64,000 bases of DNA, taken from NCBI RefSeq assembly GCF_000701505.1, contig NZ_KL370787.1, forward strand, positions 367,101-431,100. The letters run 5' to 3'. Numbering within the stretch: the first letter of the stretch is position 1; each line of letters begins with the position of its first letter. This document shows positions 18,799 through 29,200 of the stretch, piece by piece. The notes under the pieces were generated by a model. It had not been told where the DNA came from, searched no databases, and saw nothing but the letters and a program-made list of their open reading frames with translations. The stretch is from Dyadobacter crusticola DSM 16708. Lineage in GTDB: Bacteria; Bacteroidota; Bacteroidia; Cytophagales; Spirosomataceae. A program made the position numbers and the translations under genes.

Positions 18799-20079
18799 AT
18801 GCCGTACTTATTCACCTCGGAGTCCGTATCTGAAGGACATCCCGACAAGGTAGCAGATCAAATATCAGATGCGCTCATTGATAACTTTTTAGCCTGGGAT
18901 ACAGATAGCAAGGTAGCTTGTGAAACCTTAGTAACAACCGGCCAGGTAGTGCTCGCAGGAGAAGTTAAGACCAACACCTATCTCGATGTTCAGAAAATTA
19001 CTAGAGAGGTAATCAGGCGAATAGGCTATACGAAGAGCGAGTACATGTTTGAAGCCAATTCCTGCGGGATTTTGTCTGCCATTCATGATCAGAGTGCTGA
19101 TATCAACCAGGGTGTTGACCGTGCAGTATCTTCTTCCAGCTTCGAAGAAAAAGCAAATGCACAGGGTGCGGGTGACCAGGGTATGATGTTTGGCTACGCT
19201 ACGCGCGAGACTGAAAACTACATGCCGCTTGCGCTTGACCTTGCTCACAAGATACTCCAGGAAATGTCGCTCATCCGCAACAATGAGCTTAGCCTGATCC
19301 CTTACCTCCGTCCGGACGCGAAATCACAGGTAACAATTGAATACAGCGACGATAATGTACCTCAGCGCATTGACACAATCGTGGTTTCGACACAGCACGA
19401 TGACTTTGACTCAGAAGAAGCAATGCTCGCGAAAATCAAGGAGGATATCATCAGCATCGTAATACCACGTGTGAAGTCTAAGCTGACTCCTGAGCTGCAG
19501 AAACTGTTTACAGGAGATATTACCTATCACATTAACCCAACCGGGAAATTCGTAATCGGTGGGCCGCACGGTGATACAGGCTTAACAGGAAGAAAGATTA
19601 TCGTTGACACCTACGGTGGAAAAGGTGCACACGGCGGCGGTGCATTCTCTGGAAAAGATCCCTCCAAGGTTGACCGTTCAGCGGCTTATGCAACGCGTCA
19701 CATTGCTAAAAACATGGTAGCGTCAGGTCTGTGTGATGAAGTACTTGTTCAGGTTTCCTACGCAATCGGAGTTGCAAAGCCCTGTGGTTTGTATATCAAT
19801 ACCTACGGAACTGCGAAAGTAGCTGACCACGACGGTGTAATAGCAGAGAAAATCGCAGAGATCTTCGACTTGCGTCCGTATGCGATTGAGCAACGCCTTA
19901 AATTGCGAAACCCAATGTATTCAGAAACTGCTGCATACGGTCACATGGGACGTAAAAACGAGATTGTTAAGAAATCCTTCAAAGGTGCAAACGGAGAAGA
20001 GAAGGAGGTTGAAGTAGAACTTTTCACCTGGGAGAAACTTGACTTTGTTGATAAGATCAAAGAGAAGTTTTCTATTTGA
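18799..20079 (+). CDS. metK: S-adenosylmethionine synthetase
   Basis: A 426-residue enzyme that makes S-adenosylmethionine from methionine and ATP in the cytoplasm. Signature motifs are intact: SEGHPDKVADQISDALID near the N-terminus, the hexapeptide GAGDQG followed by MMFGYA, and GGGAFSGKDPSKVDRSAAY. It is slightly longer than the E. coli enzyme, with an acidic insertion near the end (GANGEEKEVEVELFTWEKLD) that is common in Bacteroidota. It is a single-gene unit between two terminators. Confidence 0.97.
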   Translation: MPYLFTSESVSEGHPDKVADQISDALIDNFLAWDTDSKVACETLVTTGQVVLAGEVKTNTYLDVQKITREVIRRIGYTKSEYMFEANSCGILSAIHDQSADINQGVDRAVSSSSFEEKANAQGAGDQGMMFGYATRETENYMPLALDLAHKILQEMSLIRNNELSLIPYLRPDAKSQVTIEYSDDNVPQRIDTIVVSTQHDDFDSEEAMLAKIKEDIISIVIPRVKSKLTPELQKLFTGDITYHINPTGKFVIGGPHGDTGLTGRKIIVDTYGGKGAHGGGAFSGKDPSKVDRSAAYATRHIAKNMVASGLCDEVLVQVSYAIGVAKPCGLYINTYGTAKVADHDGVIAEKIAEIFDLRPYAIEQRLKLRNPMYSETAAYGHMGRKNEIVKKSFKGANGEEKEVEVELFTWEKLDFVDKIKEKFSI

Positions 20080-20101
20080 TTTAATAATATTACAAAAGGA
20101 G

Positions 20102-20138
20102 AAAAGGTTGTCCCAGCGTCATGGGGCAACCTTTTTTT
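20102..20138 (+). terminator. Rho-independent terminator after metK
   Basis: AAAAGGTTGTCCCA pairs with TGGGGCAACCTTTT (G-T wobble) around a short loop, with the T-run running into ttttttta. Confidence 0.88.
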
Positions 20139-20181
20139 ATAGGGCAACCTGTCATCAGGATGTTGGTCCGTCATAAGCCGC

Positions 20182-21678
20182 TCAGCGCCGGCCCAACCGC
20201 ACCAGAGTCGCAGAAGCAGGCCGCTTCCTTGCCAGGTTCCGCTCGTAATAAGAATCTTTAACAGCCATATATTGCTGAGCTTCCTCCTGACTTCCCAGTA
20301 TTCGCAAGGTCGAATAAAGGTCACCATATTTGTGGAATGGAAATGCGGTAAAGGATCCCTTTGTGATCAGATTGGTTAAGACATTTGAGCGTAAAGGCTG
20401 CATTAGAATAAGTGATTGATGAAAAAAATTAAGGAAAAGAAACAGTACCACTACCACCGAAGCGCTCCAATGTTTTGGTATCCACCGACCACTTATAAAT
20501 CGTTCGTGTACGAACCTTAAATTTATAATAAGGAAAACCACTAAAAAGCTAATATTCATTTTTGTCAGCCAGTCATTCCATTTCCCGACTACATAGAGGG
20601 ACAAAGAAAAGAACACAACAAAAATGAATACCATTAGTCTATTAGGGAGCAATGTGCTTGGACTATGGAGTTTGTAATACACATAACAAATAATTAGTCC
20701 GTCCAAAAACACACCCAAAATATATCTAAGCAAAAAAGACCCATCTCCGCGAAACTCCCAGACAAATCCGTTAATCGGCGGCTTCTCACCAGAAGCGAAG
20801 TATATGAGAATGGGTACCAGGCATAATGTTGGCAGCAAATACAGAGGAAGTATCTTAACAGTGAATACTTCCTTCCATTTGACTCCTGAAAAAAAGTAAA
20901 TCAAATGAATAATGCATAAGCTGATAAAAGGAAAGATGGCCCAAATCAGTGACAAAGAAATCGGAAGGAAACTCTCTTCAACCTTTTTCCTGACACCAAA
21001 GTCATATAGCATTATGCAACTTACAATCAGACTGGGAATTAGCTGGTTGGGCACCCACCTGGATTGATCAAAAACAGATCCGATATTTATATTGAAAGTG
21101 TTTTGCTCGGTTTCAAATGAGTAAATTTTCGAAATAATCCGGAAAAGGATAGTCCCAATTCCCCCCATAAACAAAAAGGTAACTACAAGCGGCTTACTTT
21201 TAAACAAAAGCGCATAGGCCCAGGCGATACCTATAAAAAAACCTACCCAGGTCCAAATAAAAATGACACTTGGATGGATTTTACCTAAGACCTTAAAAAT
21301 TAGGGCCGGAACAAGATAGTAACCAAAGTAATAGCGAATTAACCTATTACTACCTTCAAAATAGTAGGGCCAATCACTCGTACTCAAGTCATAAAACTTC
21401 GCATTATGACCATATGCATCGACTATCTGGAAGCTATACCCGCCATTGCCGGACAAAAATGTCCAGATCATTGAGAGGATACCTAAAAAAATCAGATCAG
21501 AAAACTGAAACCTAAATTCGTTTATTTCATTCCTCTTTCTTAACTCTCTGACAAGCAAATAGGCCATTGTTAAAATCAGAGGAATCACGATAGCCAGATT
21601 AAACCAGCCGCAAACAAAAATAATGTTAGGGAATAACAAATAGGTTAAACTAACCTTACGGAGTAATGTAACATTCAT
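20182..21678 (-). CDS. Polytopic membrane protein of unknown function (glycosyltransferase-C-like topology)
   Basis: A 498-residue integral membrane protein with roughly 11-13 hydrophobic helices, for example VIPLILTMAYLLV, VFIFVVFFSLSLYVV, ISFLVVFLIINLRFV and SVVVVLFLFLNFFHQSL. Between early helices is a polar loop (VDAYGHNAKFYDLSTSDWPY), and the C-terminal tail is basic. Topology and size resemble membrane glycosyltransferases or polymerases that use polyprenyl-linked sugars, but no catalytic motif was recognised. The start at 21678 is chosen because the open frame upstream runs through a terminator hairpin at 21716-21744. Base composition is more AT-rich than neighbouring genes, hinting at transfer. 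Confidence 0.6.
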   Translation of the reverse strand: MNVTLLRKVSLTYLLFPNIIFVCGWFNLAIVIPLILTMAYLLVRELRKRNEINEFRFQFSDLIFLGILSMIWTFLSGNGGYSFQIVDAYGHNAKFYDLSTSDWPYYFEGSNRLIRYYFGYYLVPALIFKVLGKIHPSVIFIWTWVGFFIGIAWAYALLFKSKPLVVTFLFMGGIGTILFRIISKIYSFETEQNTFNINIGSVFDQSRWVPNQLIPSLIVSCIMLYDFGVRKKVEESFLPISLSLIWAIFPFISLCIIHLIYFFSGVKWKEVFTVKILPLYLLPTLCLVPILIYFASGEKPPINGFVWEFRGDGSFLLRYILGVFLDGLIICYVYYKLHSPSTLLPNRLMVFIFVVFFSLSLYVVGKWNDWLTKMNISFLVVFLIINLRFVHERFISGRWIPKHWSASVVVVLFLFLNFFHQSLILMQPLRSNVLTNLITKGSFTAFPFHKYGDLYSTLRILGSQEEAQQYMAVKDSYYERNLARKRPASATLVRLGRR

Positions 21679-21715
21679 ATATAGAGGAGAGTAGAGTTTG
21701 TACTCCAAACTACAT

Positions 21716-21744
21716 AAAAAAAGGTTGCTTTGAAAGGCAACCTT
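21716..21744 (-). terminator. Rho-independent terminator of the RND operon
   Basis: Read on the minus strand, AAGGTTGC pairs with GCAACCTT across a short loop followed by a run of seven T. It lies about 100 bases beyond the RND transporter stop and also argues against any longer start for the next gene. Confidence 0.82.
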
Positions 21745-21843
21745 ATAGTTTATACATGATCTGAAATACAATAGTATATAACTCAAACTCTTCTTCTTAT
21801 ATTAATCTAAAGCATTAGAACTGAACAAGATTTAAAATCATTC

Positions 21844-24800
21844 TCAAAATTGCGCCTGCTCCTCCAACTCGCTATCGTGCGCGATGCGTTCGATCATTCG
21901 CATTTTCTCGTAATTCTTTGGTCGTGAGAAGAATGTGTAAATGGCTGGGATGACATATAGGGTCAGAACGAGCGAAAAGAGCAATCCTCCCATGATTACA
22001 ATTCCCATCGACATCCTGCTCTTACCGGCCGAGCCTAGCGCCATCGCAATCGGTAATGCACCGAGGATAGTCGCTAAACTTGTCATCAAAATCGGTCTGA
22101 AACGCAATGTAGCCGCTTCTAATGCAGCTTCCTGAATACTCCTCCCCTGTTCCCGCAGCTGATTGGCAAATTCCACGATCAAAATACCGTTCTTAGTTAC
22201 CAGTCCGATCAGCATGATCATTCCGATTTGGGAGAAAATGTTCAATGTCTGATCAAAAAACCAAAGCGAGAAAACTGCGCCTCCGATTGCCAGCGGCACG
22301 GTGAACATGATGATAAATGGGTCCACAAAGCTTTCAAACTGGGCTGCCAGAATGAAATAGATCAACACCAATGCCAGGAAAAAGGAAAACATGGTATTGG
22401 AAGAACTTTCGGCATAATCGCGCGAGGAACCGCTGAGCGAAGTTTGAATGGCTTCATCTTTCAACTTATCGCGGATCCGGTCCATTGCTGCGATTCCATC
22501 GCCAATCGTTTTACCAGGAGCCAATGCGGCTTGTACCGTCGCGCTCATATAGCGATTATAATGAAATAGCTGCGGTGGACTGCTTTCTTCCTCCGCTTTC
22601 ACGATATTGTCCAGCTGTACAAGCGTTCCATTGCCCGTTTTTACAAACATACTTTTCAGGTCCAAAGGCTCGTCACGGTTTGTACGATCGTACTGACCAA
22701 TTACCTGATACTGTCGCCCATTCATTGTGAAATAGCCGAACCGCTGTCCCGCAAATGCAAGCTGCATAGTTTGTGCCACATCCTGAACCGATACCCCGAG
22801 CGACTTCGCCTTTTCCCGATCAATGGATATCTGGATTTCGGGCTTGCTGAATTTCAGGTTAACATCGGTGATTGCAAATGTCGGATCGTTCGAAGCTTCC
22901 TCCATGAATTTAGGCAGGTACTCCCGCAGTTTCTCGAAATCAGGCGCCTGAATGACATATTGAATTGGCAAACCACCTCTCGAATCCACCGAAATTGTCT
23001 GCTGCTGCACTACAAAAGATTTTGCATCAGGCATTTGCTTTAATCGCTGATTGATGTAATCGGCGATTTCCTGCTGCGATTCTTTCCTGAATTTCTTATC
23101 AACCAGGGCGATCCGTCCGCTGCCTGTATTGGCAGCGCCAAGTCCAGAGTTACCTGGCGAAGTAATCAGCATCAGTCCTTTTCTGCCCGGCATCGAATCC
23201 ATCAGCATCTGACTGACATTCTGCACATACCTGTCCGTGAATTCAAATGAAGAACCCTCCGGAGTCGTCATATTAATCCGAAACCAGTTACGATCGTCCA
23301 GAGGTGCGAGTTCAGATTGGAGGTCTTTACCAAAAAACCAGATCATACTTACCGTAACCAGCACCAGCGGTACCGCCACCCAGCGCATTTTCAGGAATTT
23401 GCCTAATGCATTTCCGTAATTCTCTGTTATTTTTTCAAAAAACGGCTCTGTCTTCTCATAAAACCAGCTTTTCTGATGCGTTTTACGAACCAGGTAAGCA
23501 TTCAGCATGGGTGTCAATGTGAGTGAAACGAATGCAGAAATCAATACCGCCGCCGAGATCACAATTCCGAATTCCCGGAAAAGCTTACCTACAAATCCTT
23601 CCATGAAAATAACCGGCAAAAACACCGAAGCCAGCGTAATTGAAGTTGACAAAACCGCAAAAATGATCTCATTTGAACCTTTGATCGCGGCCTCAATGGG
23701 GCTCATCCCCTGCTCTATCTTCTTGAAAATGTTCTCTGTAACCACAATTCCATCGTCTACCACCAGGCCGGTAGCCAGTACAATCGCGAGCAGCGTCAGC
23801 ACATTCACTGAGAAGCCCATTATATACATGATAAAGAATGTCCCAATCAGTGAAACAGGTATATCTATCAGCGGGCGGAATGCGATCAGCCAGTCTCTAA
23901 AGAAGAGATAAATGATTATCACCACCAGCACAATCGCGATCAGCAGCGTTTCCCCTACTTCTTCAATGGATCGTTCCACGAAAATGGTATTGTCTATCAG
24001 AGTATCCAGCTCGTAATCTTTGGGAAGCTCCTTTTTGATATCGGCCATTCTTTTATTCACTTCCTCGGCGATATTGAGGTAGTTGGCTCCCGGCATCGGA
24101 GATATGGCGAGGCCGATCATAGGTACATTGTCTAACCGAAGGATCGTTTCTTCGTTTTCAGGACCAAGGGTTGCGTAACCGATATCTTTGAGATGGATGG
24201 TTTGCGTGGACAGATTTTTAATGATCATCTCATTAAAATCGTTTTCCGTGCGAAACCTTCCAATTGTTTTTACCGTCAGCTCTGTATTGTCTCCTGCCAG
24301 CTTGCCGCTTGGCAATTCTACATTTTCCTTATCCAATGCAATTTTCACATCTTGGGTGGTAATGCCCAGTGCAGCCATTTTGATCGGATCCATCCAGATC
24401 CGCATTGCATATTTTTTCTGGCCGAAAATCCGGATTTCACTTACCCCCTCAATCGTTTGGAGACGCTGCGCAATTACGTTTTCGGCATAATCACTTACTT
24501 CGAGGTGTGATCTTGTATCACTTTTGAATGTAAGTACAATGATTGGCTCTGAGTTGGCGTCGGCTTTTGCTACCACCGGCGGGCCGTCGATATCCAGTGG
24601 CAAAGTCCGCGAAGCGGAGCCTACCTTATCCCGGACGTCATTCGCAGCCCGCTCCATATCCACACCGATATCGAACTCGACCGTGATCTGGCTGGTACCC
24701 TGACTGCTGGTGGAGTTAATGGATTTGATCCCCTCAATGCTGTTCAGCTGCTTTTCCAGCGGCTCGGTGATCTGAGATTCGATGATGTCGGCATTGGCCC

Positions 24801-24957
24801 CGGTATAGCTTGTCCTGATCGAAACTACGGGCGGGTCGATAGAAGGAAATTCCCGCATTCCCAGGAATTTGTAACCTAAAAACCCGAAAAGTATGATCAG
24901 CAGGTTCATCACGATTGCGAGAACCGGTCGTTTGATGGAAAGCGTTGAAATGCTCAT
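21844..24957 (-). CDS. RND efflux transporter permease (HAE1/AcrB family)
   Basis: A 1037-residue inner membrane proton-driven exporter subunit. It shows the AcrB-type plan: TM1 at about 10-30, then a porter/docking loop with SQGTSQITVEFDIGVDMERA. TM4 contains LAIVLATGLVVDDGIVVTEN, with the paired Asp residues of the proton relay. The second half repeats the plan with IMLIGLVTKNGILIVEFANQ and ends after ALGSAGKSRMSMGIVIMGG. Substrates are unknown, though the HAE1 group usually exports hydrophobic drugs. The adaptor is encoded 13 bases upstream; no outer membrane TolC-like channel gene is present here. Confidence 0.95.
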   Translation of the reverse strand: MSISTLSIKRPVLAIVMNLLIILFGFLGYKFLGMREFPSIDPPVVSIRTSYTGANADIIESQITEPLEKQLNSIEGIKSINSTSSQGTSQITVEFDIGVDMERAANDVRDKVGSASRTLPLDIDGPPVVAKADANSEPIIVLTFKSDTRSHLEVSDYAENVIAQRLQTIEGVSEIRIFGQKKYAMRIWMDPIKMAALGITTQDVKIALDKENVELPSGKLAGDNTELTVKTIGRFRTENDFNEMIIKNLSTQTIHLKDIGYATLGPENEETILRLDNVPMIGLAISPMPGANYLNIAEEVNKRMADIKKELPKDYELDTLIDNTIFVERSIEEVGETLLIAIVLVVIIIYLFFRDWLIAFRPLIDIPVSLIGTFFIMYIMGFSVNVLTLLAIVLATGLVVDDGIVVTENIFKKIEQGMSPIEAAIKGSNEIIFAVLSTSITLASVFLPVIFMEGFVGKLFREFGIVISAAVLISAFVSLTLTPMLNAYLVRKTHQKSWFYEKTEPFFEKITENYGNALGKFLKMRWVAVPLVLVTVSMIWFFGKDLQSELAPLDDRNWFRINMTTPEGSSFEFTDRYVQNVSQMLMDSMPGRKGLMLITSPGNSGLGAANTGSGRIALVDKKFRKESQQEIADYINQRLKQMPDAKSFVVQQQTISVDSRGGLPIQYVIQAPDFEKLREYLPKFMEEASNDPTFAITDVNLKFSKPEIQISIDREKAKSLGVSVQDVAQTMQLAFAGQRFGYFTMNGRQYQVIGQYDRTNRDEPLDLKSMFVKTGNGTLVQLDNIVKAEEESSPPQLFHYNRYMSATVQAALAPGKTIGDGIAAMDRIRDKLKDEAIQTSLSGSSRDYAESSSNTMFSFFLALVLIYFILAAQFESFVDPFIIMFTVPLAIGGAVFSLWFFDQTLNIFSQIGMIMLIGLVTKNGILIVEFANQLREQGRSIQEAALEAATLRFRPILMTSLATILGALPIAMALGSAGKSRMSMGIVIMGGLLFSLVLTLYVIPAIYTFFSRPKNYEKMRMIERIAHDSELEEQAQF

Positions 24958-24970
24958 AGTAGGTAGGATA

Positions 24971-26044
24971 TCAGTTCACCTTAACGGGTGTATTCGGCTT
25001 GATGGCAATGATTCCGGAGGTAATCAGCGAATCGCCGGGTTGGAGGCCGTCAATTACCTGAATTTTCGTGTCCGTCCGCAAACCGGTAGTTACCATTACT
25101 TCCTGCGCCTTTCCGTTTTTAATAACAAAAACCTTCTTGCCTTTCAAAACAGGTACAATTGCCTCAGTGGGGACCATCATGGCCGCTTTGTTTGCTTCCA
25201 GGTCGGCCAGTATCTTGACAAACATGCCGGGCACAAACCTGTTCGCCGCATTCTGTGCGACGGCCCGGACGCGGAGTGTTCTCAGGTTTTCGTCCACCTT
25301 CGGGTCTATCGCCAGGATTTTTGCACTGTAATTGACGGGATCACCGTCCAGGTTGAATTTAACAGTATTTCCAATGCGGATATTAGGTGCATATTTCTCG
25401 GGAACTGTAAAGTCTATTTTGATGGGATTACTCTGTACAATGGTTACGATGGGCGTACCCGGAGCAAGATATGCACCTTCGCTAATATACTTCAATCCAA
25501 TGCGACCACTGAAAGGCGCGCGTATCTCAGTCTTTTCCAGCTGGGCTTCAATCACTTCTTTTTCAGCTTCCAAAAGGCGGATGTTGTTGGAAGTCACATC
25601 GTAATCTTCCAGGTTGATTGCTTCCACATTCAAAAGCTTCTTTTGGCGTGCTTCAATTTTCTTACTCAGATCCTGGTTATAGGCGACCTTTTGCAGCTGC
25701 GCCTGTAGTTCGCGGTCATTAATCTTTGCAATTAACTGTCCTTTCACAATCTGCGCACCCTCCTGGATATTCAGCTTTACGAGCCTGCCGGACGTTTCTG
25801 CCATCAGGTTTACCTCTTCGTTCGGCAGCACGGTACCAGAAGCAAATATTTGATTTTCAATGGTTTCTTTTTCTACAACAAACACATTCACCGGCACGGG
25901 AGCTCCGCCCGCAGACTTGGCACCTTTCCCCTCAGCACCCTTTTTCACATCGCGGCTACCATCGGTGCCAGGTTTTGAGAAGACAAACAGCTTACCTATC
26001 ACTAGCCCCACAATGATCACCCCCACCAGCATAATTGTACGCAT
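24971..26044 (-). CDS. RND efflux periplasmic adaptor (membrane fusion protein)
   Basis: A 357-residue membrane fusion protein that links the RND permease to an outer membrane channel. The N-terminal hydrophobic segment (MLVGVIIVGLVIGKLFVF) acts as signal or anchor. Next comes a basic/Gly-rich linker and the biotinyl-lipoyl-like half (NEEVNLMAETSGRLVKLNIQ and GAQIVKGQLIAKINDRELQA). A short coiled-coil follows, then the second lipoyl half (IRAPFSGRIGLKYISEGAYL) and beta-barrel region. The C-terminus GIIAIKPNTPVKVN is typical. It is the first gene of the pair, with no TetR-type regulator adjacent. Confidence 0.93.
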   Translation of the reverse strand: MRTIMLVGVIIVGLVIGKLFVFSKPGTDGSRDVKKGAEGKGAKSAGGAPVPVNVFVVEKETIENQIFASGTVLPNEEVNLMAETSGRLVKLNIQEGAQIVKGQLIAKINDRELQAQLQKVAYNQDLSKKIEARQKKLLNVEAINLEDYDVTSNNIRLLEAEKEVIEAQLEKTEIRAPFSGRIGLKYISEGAYLAPGTPIVTIVQSNPIKIDFTVPEKYAPNIRIGNTVKFNLDGDPVNYSAKILAIDPKVDENLRTLRVRAVAQNAANRFVPGMFVKILADLEANKAAMMVPTEAIVPVLKGKKVFVIKNGKAQEVMVTTGLRTDTKIQVIDGLQPGDSLITSGIIAIKPNTPVKVN

Positions 26045-26283
26045 GATCTTACTTTAAATAAATTTCGTTCAAAAACAATACTGATAATTTATATTCCCTG
26101 ATATCACCTAATTAAAGATACTTCATATTGTACAAAGCGGCAACGAGTAATTTTTATACTATTCAGCAATGCGAAAGTTCTGTTACCATTTTGTTTCCAG
26201 ATCTGCCCTTTTGATAATTCGTTTACCCGACTTTCCTGCGTTGAACTATATTTAGTAAACCCTCACAATTTCATATTACTAAA

Positions 26284-29200
26284 ATGAAAACCTGCTCCGG
26301 TACTATCATTTTCTTATTCACACTATTCTTTGAACTAATCCCAATGGACGCGAACAGCCAGAATGCAATTAAAACCTACGATGCCGATTGGAAAAAAGTA
26401 GCCGAATTACAGGCAAATGGTCTTGACAAATCGGCATTAACAATCGTCAAAGAGATTTACCAGAAGGCGAAACAGGAGAAACAGGATGCGCAGGTAATTA
26501 AAGCAGCGGTCGCGATGATCGACTTGCAGCATGAAAACAGGGAAGACAATGAGATCGCCTCCATCAAAGATCTTGAAGCAGAGCTCGCAGCCAGCTCGGG
26601 AGTTGTGAGGTCCATTTTAAGCAGCCTTACCGCAAGCTATTATTACAGTTATTACCAGTACAAAAGGTGGCAACTTTACCAGCGTAGCGAAACAACCGGC
26701 TTTGTAAAAGAAGATATCAATACCTGGTCAACAACCGACTTCCATCGTAAAATCGCTGAGCTGTACCTGGCTTCTCTCCGGAATGAGCAAGAGTTACAGC
26801 AGACAAAACTGGAACCATTTGATGCAATTATCGAAAAAGGCAATACCCGCCAGCTCCGCCCAACTTTATACGATTTACTAGCCCACAGTGCATTAACTTA
26901 TTTCTCATCGGATGAAAGAGAGTTGAAAAAACCGGCATATGCTTTTGAAATCAGCTCAGCTGCTGCATTCGATCCTGCCGCAGACTTTATACACCGCAAG
27001 TTTGAAACAAAGGATTCTTCTTCGCTCGAACTATATGCATTGCAGCTTTACCAGAAGCTGATTGCGTTTCACCTTAATGATCCCACGCCCGACGCATTGA
27101 TCGATGTGGACCTGCTGCGCCTGCAATATGTAAAGCAAAAATCTGTGCATGAAAACACAGACGAGCTTTACTATTTGGCGATTAACCACGTGGCTAACCA
27201 GTATCAGCAGACCCCGGCCGCGGCCCAGGCGTGGTACTTATTAGCCGAGTACCATTTTTATCGCGGTACTGCTTATAAAATCAAAGAAGATTCGACGAAT
27301 CGGTTCGAAAAGGTGAAGGCCTTATCAATTTGTAAAGACATCATCCAGCAAAATCCAAATACGGAGGGCGGAATCCATGCAGCTAATTTAATGAACAGGA
27401 TTCGTCAAAAAGCGCTGCAATTCAATGCAGAGCACGTAGTTGTCCCAGAGAAGCCTTTTTTGGTGTTTGTAGAATATCAGAACATTAACAAACTCTATCT
27501 CAGGATTGTTAAAGCAACTCCCGTGCTGCTATCGGATTTTGAAAAACGAAATGGTACTGCATTCTGGCGAACTGTTTCAAAAGCACCTGCATTCCGAAAC
27601 TGGGACCAACGACTGCCGGATACCAAAGATTATCAGGAACATAGTGTAGAGATCAAGGCAGATGCATTGCCTGTGGGAGAATATATGCTGCTGGCTAGCA
27701 CAAGTCCTGATTTTTCAAATACACAATCCATTTGTGGCATGCGGCTACTGTATGTGAGTAACATCAGCTACATACAGCGTGAGCGCGACTATTTTGTTTT
27801 GCACCGGGATACTGGGCAGCCACTCGCGGGAGCAAGCGTGAAAAGGTGGGATTCCGCATTTAACTATCAGACACGAACCTATAAGAAAAGTCTGGCTGCG
27901 CAGTATACAACAGACATAAACGGGTATTTCAGAGAGGGTACGCCCAGCCAGTCGCAGGTGCAGTCAGAATCTTTTGAGATACTTCATGGGAACGACAGGC
28001 TTTTTATTCAGGAATCTATAAATACCTACTACAATAAAAAAGAGGAGAAAGATGCAAAAACAACGATTTACCTTTTCGCAGATAGGAGCTTGTACCGGCC
28101 GGGACAGACTGTTTACTTCAAAGGCATTGTGGCGGAAGGAAATGGTATCCTGACTGACCAGACCAGGGAAATCAATATTAAACTTCAAAATGCAAATCAC
28201 GAAATTGTCGGGACTGTTTCCAAAACTGTAAACGATTTCGGTAGCTTCTCCGGCTCCTTTGTACTTCCGCGAACCGGATTAAATGGTGCATTTTCAATAC
28301 TTGCTGACGAAGAGCATGTTGTTTCTTTCCATGTTGAAGAGTATAAGAGACCCAGGTTCGCGGTCAGCTTTGATACGCTTCGAAACACTTACAAGCTGGG
28401 AGATACGATCAGTGTAACAGGGAATGGAACAGCTTACGCCGGCAACCAGATCGATGGTGCCAAAGTGGTTTACAGAGTAGTAAGAAACGAGCAGCTTCTC
28501 TACCCAGGTACTCGCCGCGGCAGATACTATCCTCAAAATCCGCCCAAAGAAATAGCACACGGAGAAACAATTACAGATCAAACCGGACAGTTTCAGGTGA
28601 GCTTCGAAGCAGTACCGAATTCGAAAACCGATAAAGCCCTTAATCCTGTCTTCGCTTATACGGTTTACGCCGATGTAACGGACACAAACGGAGAAACGAG
28701 AAGTGCAGAGACGACGATTTCAATCGGCTACAAGTCGCTGCTGATTAAGGCGGAGATCCCTGAAAAGGTAGCAGCTGATAGTTTGAGAAGCTTTAAAATC
28801 CGCACGGAGAACATGAATGGTGAGTTTGTAGCTTCGGCTGTTCACGTGCGGGCAACCCGTCTCATTCCTGAAAGCAGGCTGATCCGCCTGCGATACTGGC
28901 CTCGCCCGGACTTATTTGTAATGACCAAGCCTGAGTTCATCAGGAGCTTCCCGAATGATGAATACGACAATGAAACGGAAATCGAAAATTGGCCGGAACA
29001 ACAGACGTTTTTTGACCAGACGGAAAAATTAACCGAAAATGAAGCGCTTCCGCTTAACACTGTTTTAGAGCCCGGCTTTTATAAGATTGATATTGGCACA
29101 AAACATGAAGACGGGCAGACTATTCAAGATACCAGATTCATTGAACTGACGGACCCGAACAGTAAGCGGCTTCTAAGACCCGAATATCAATGGACAGAAA

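Noticed and set aside
24893..25708. A 271-residue open frame on the plus strand across the RND adaptor and permease genes
   Set aside because: It is the shadow of two well-supported genes on the minus strand, with no family motifs of its own.
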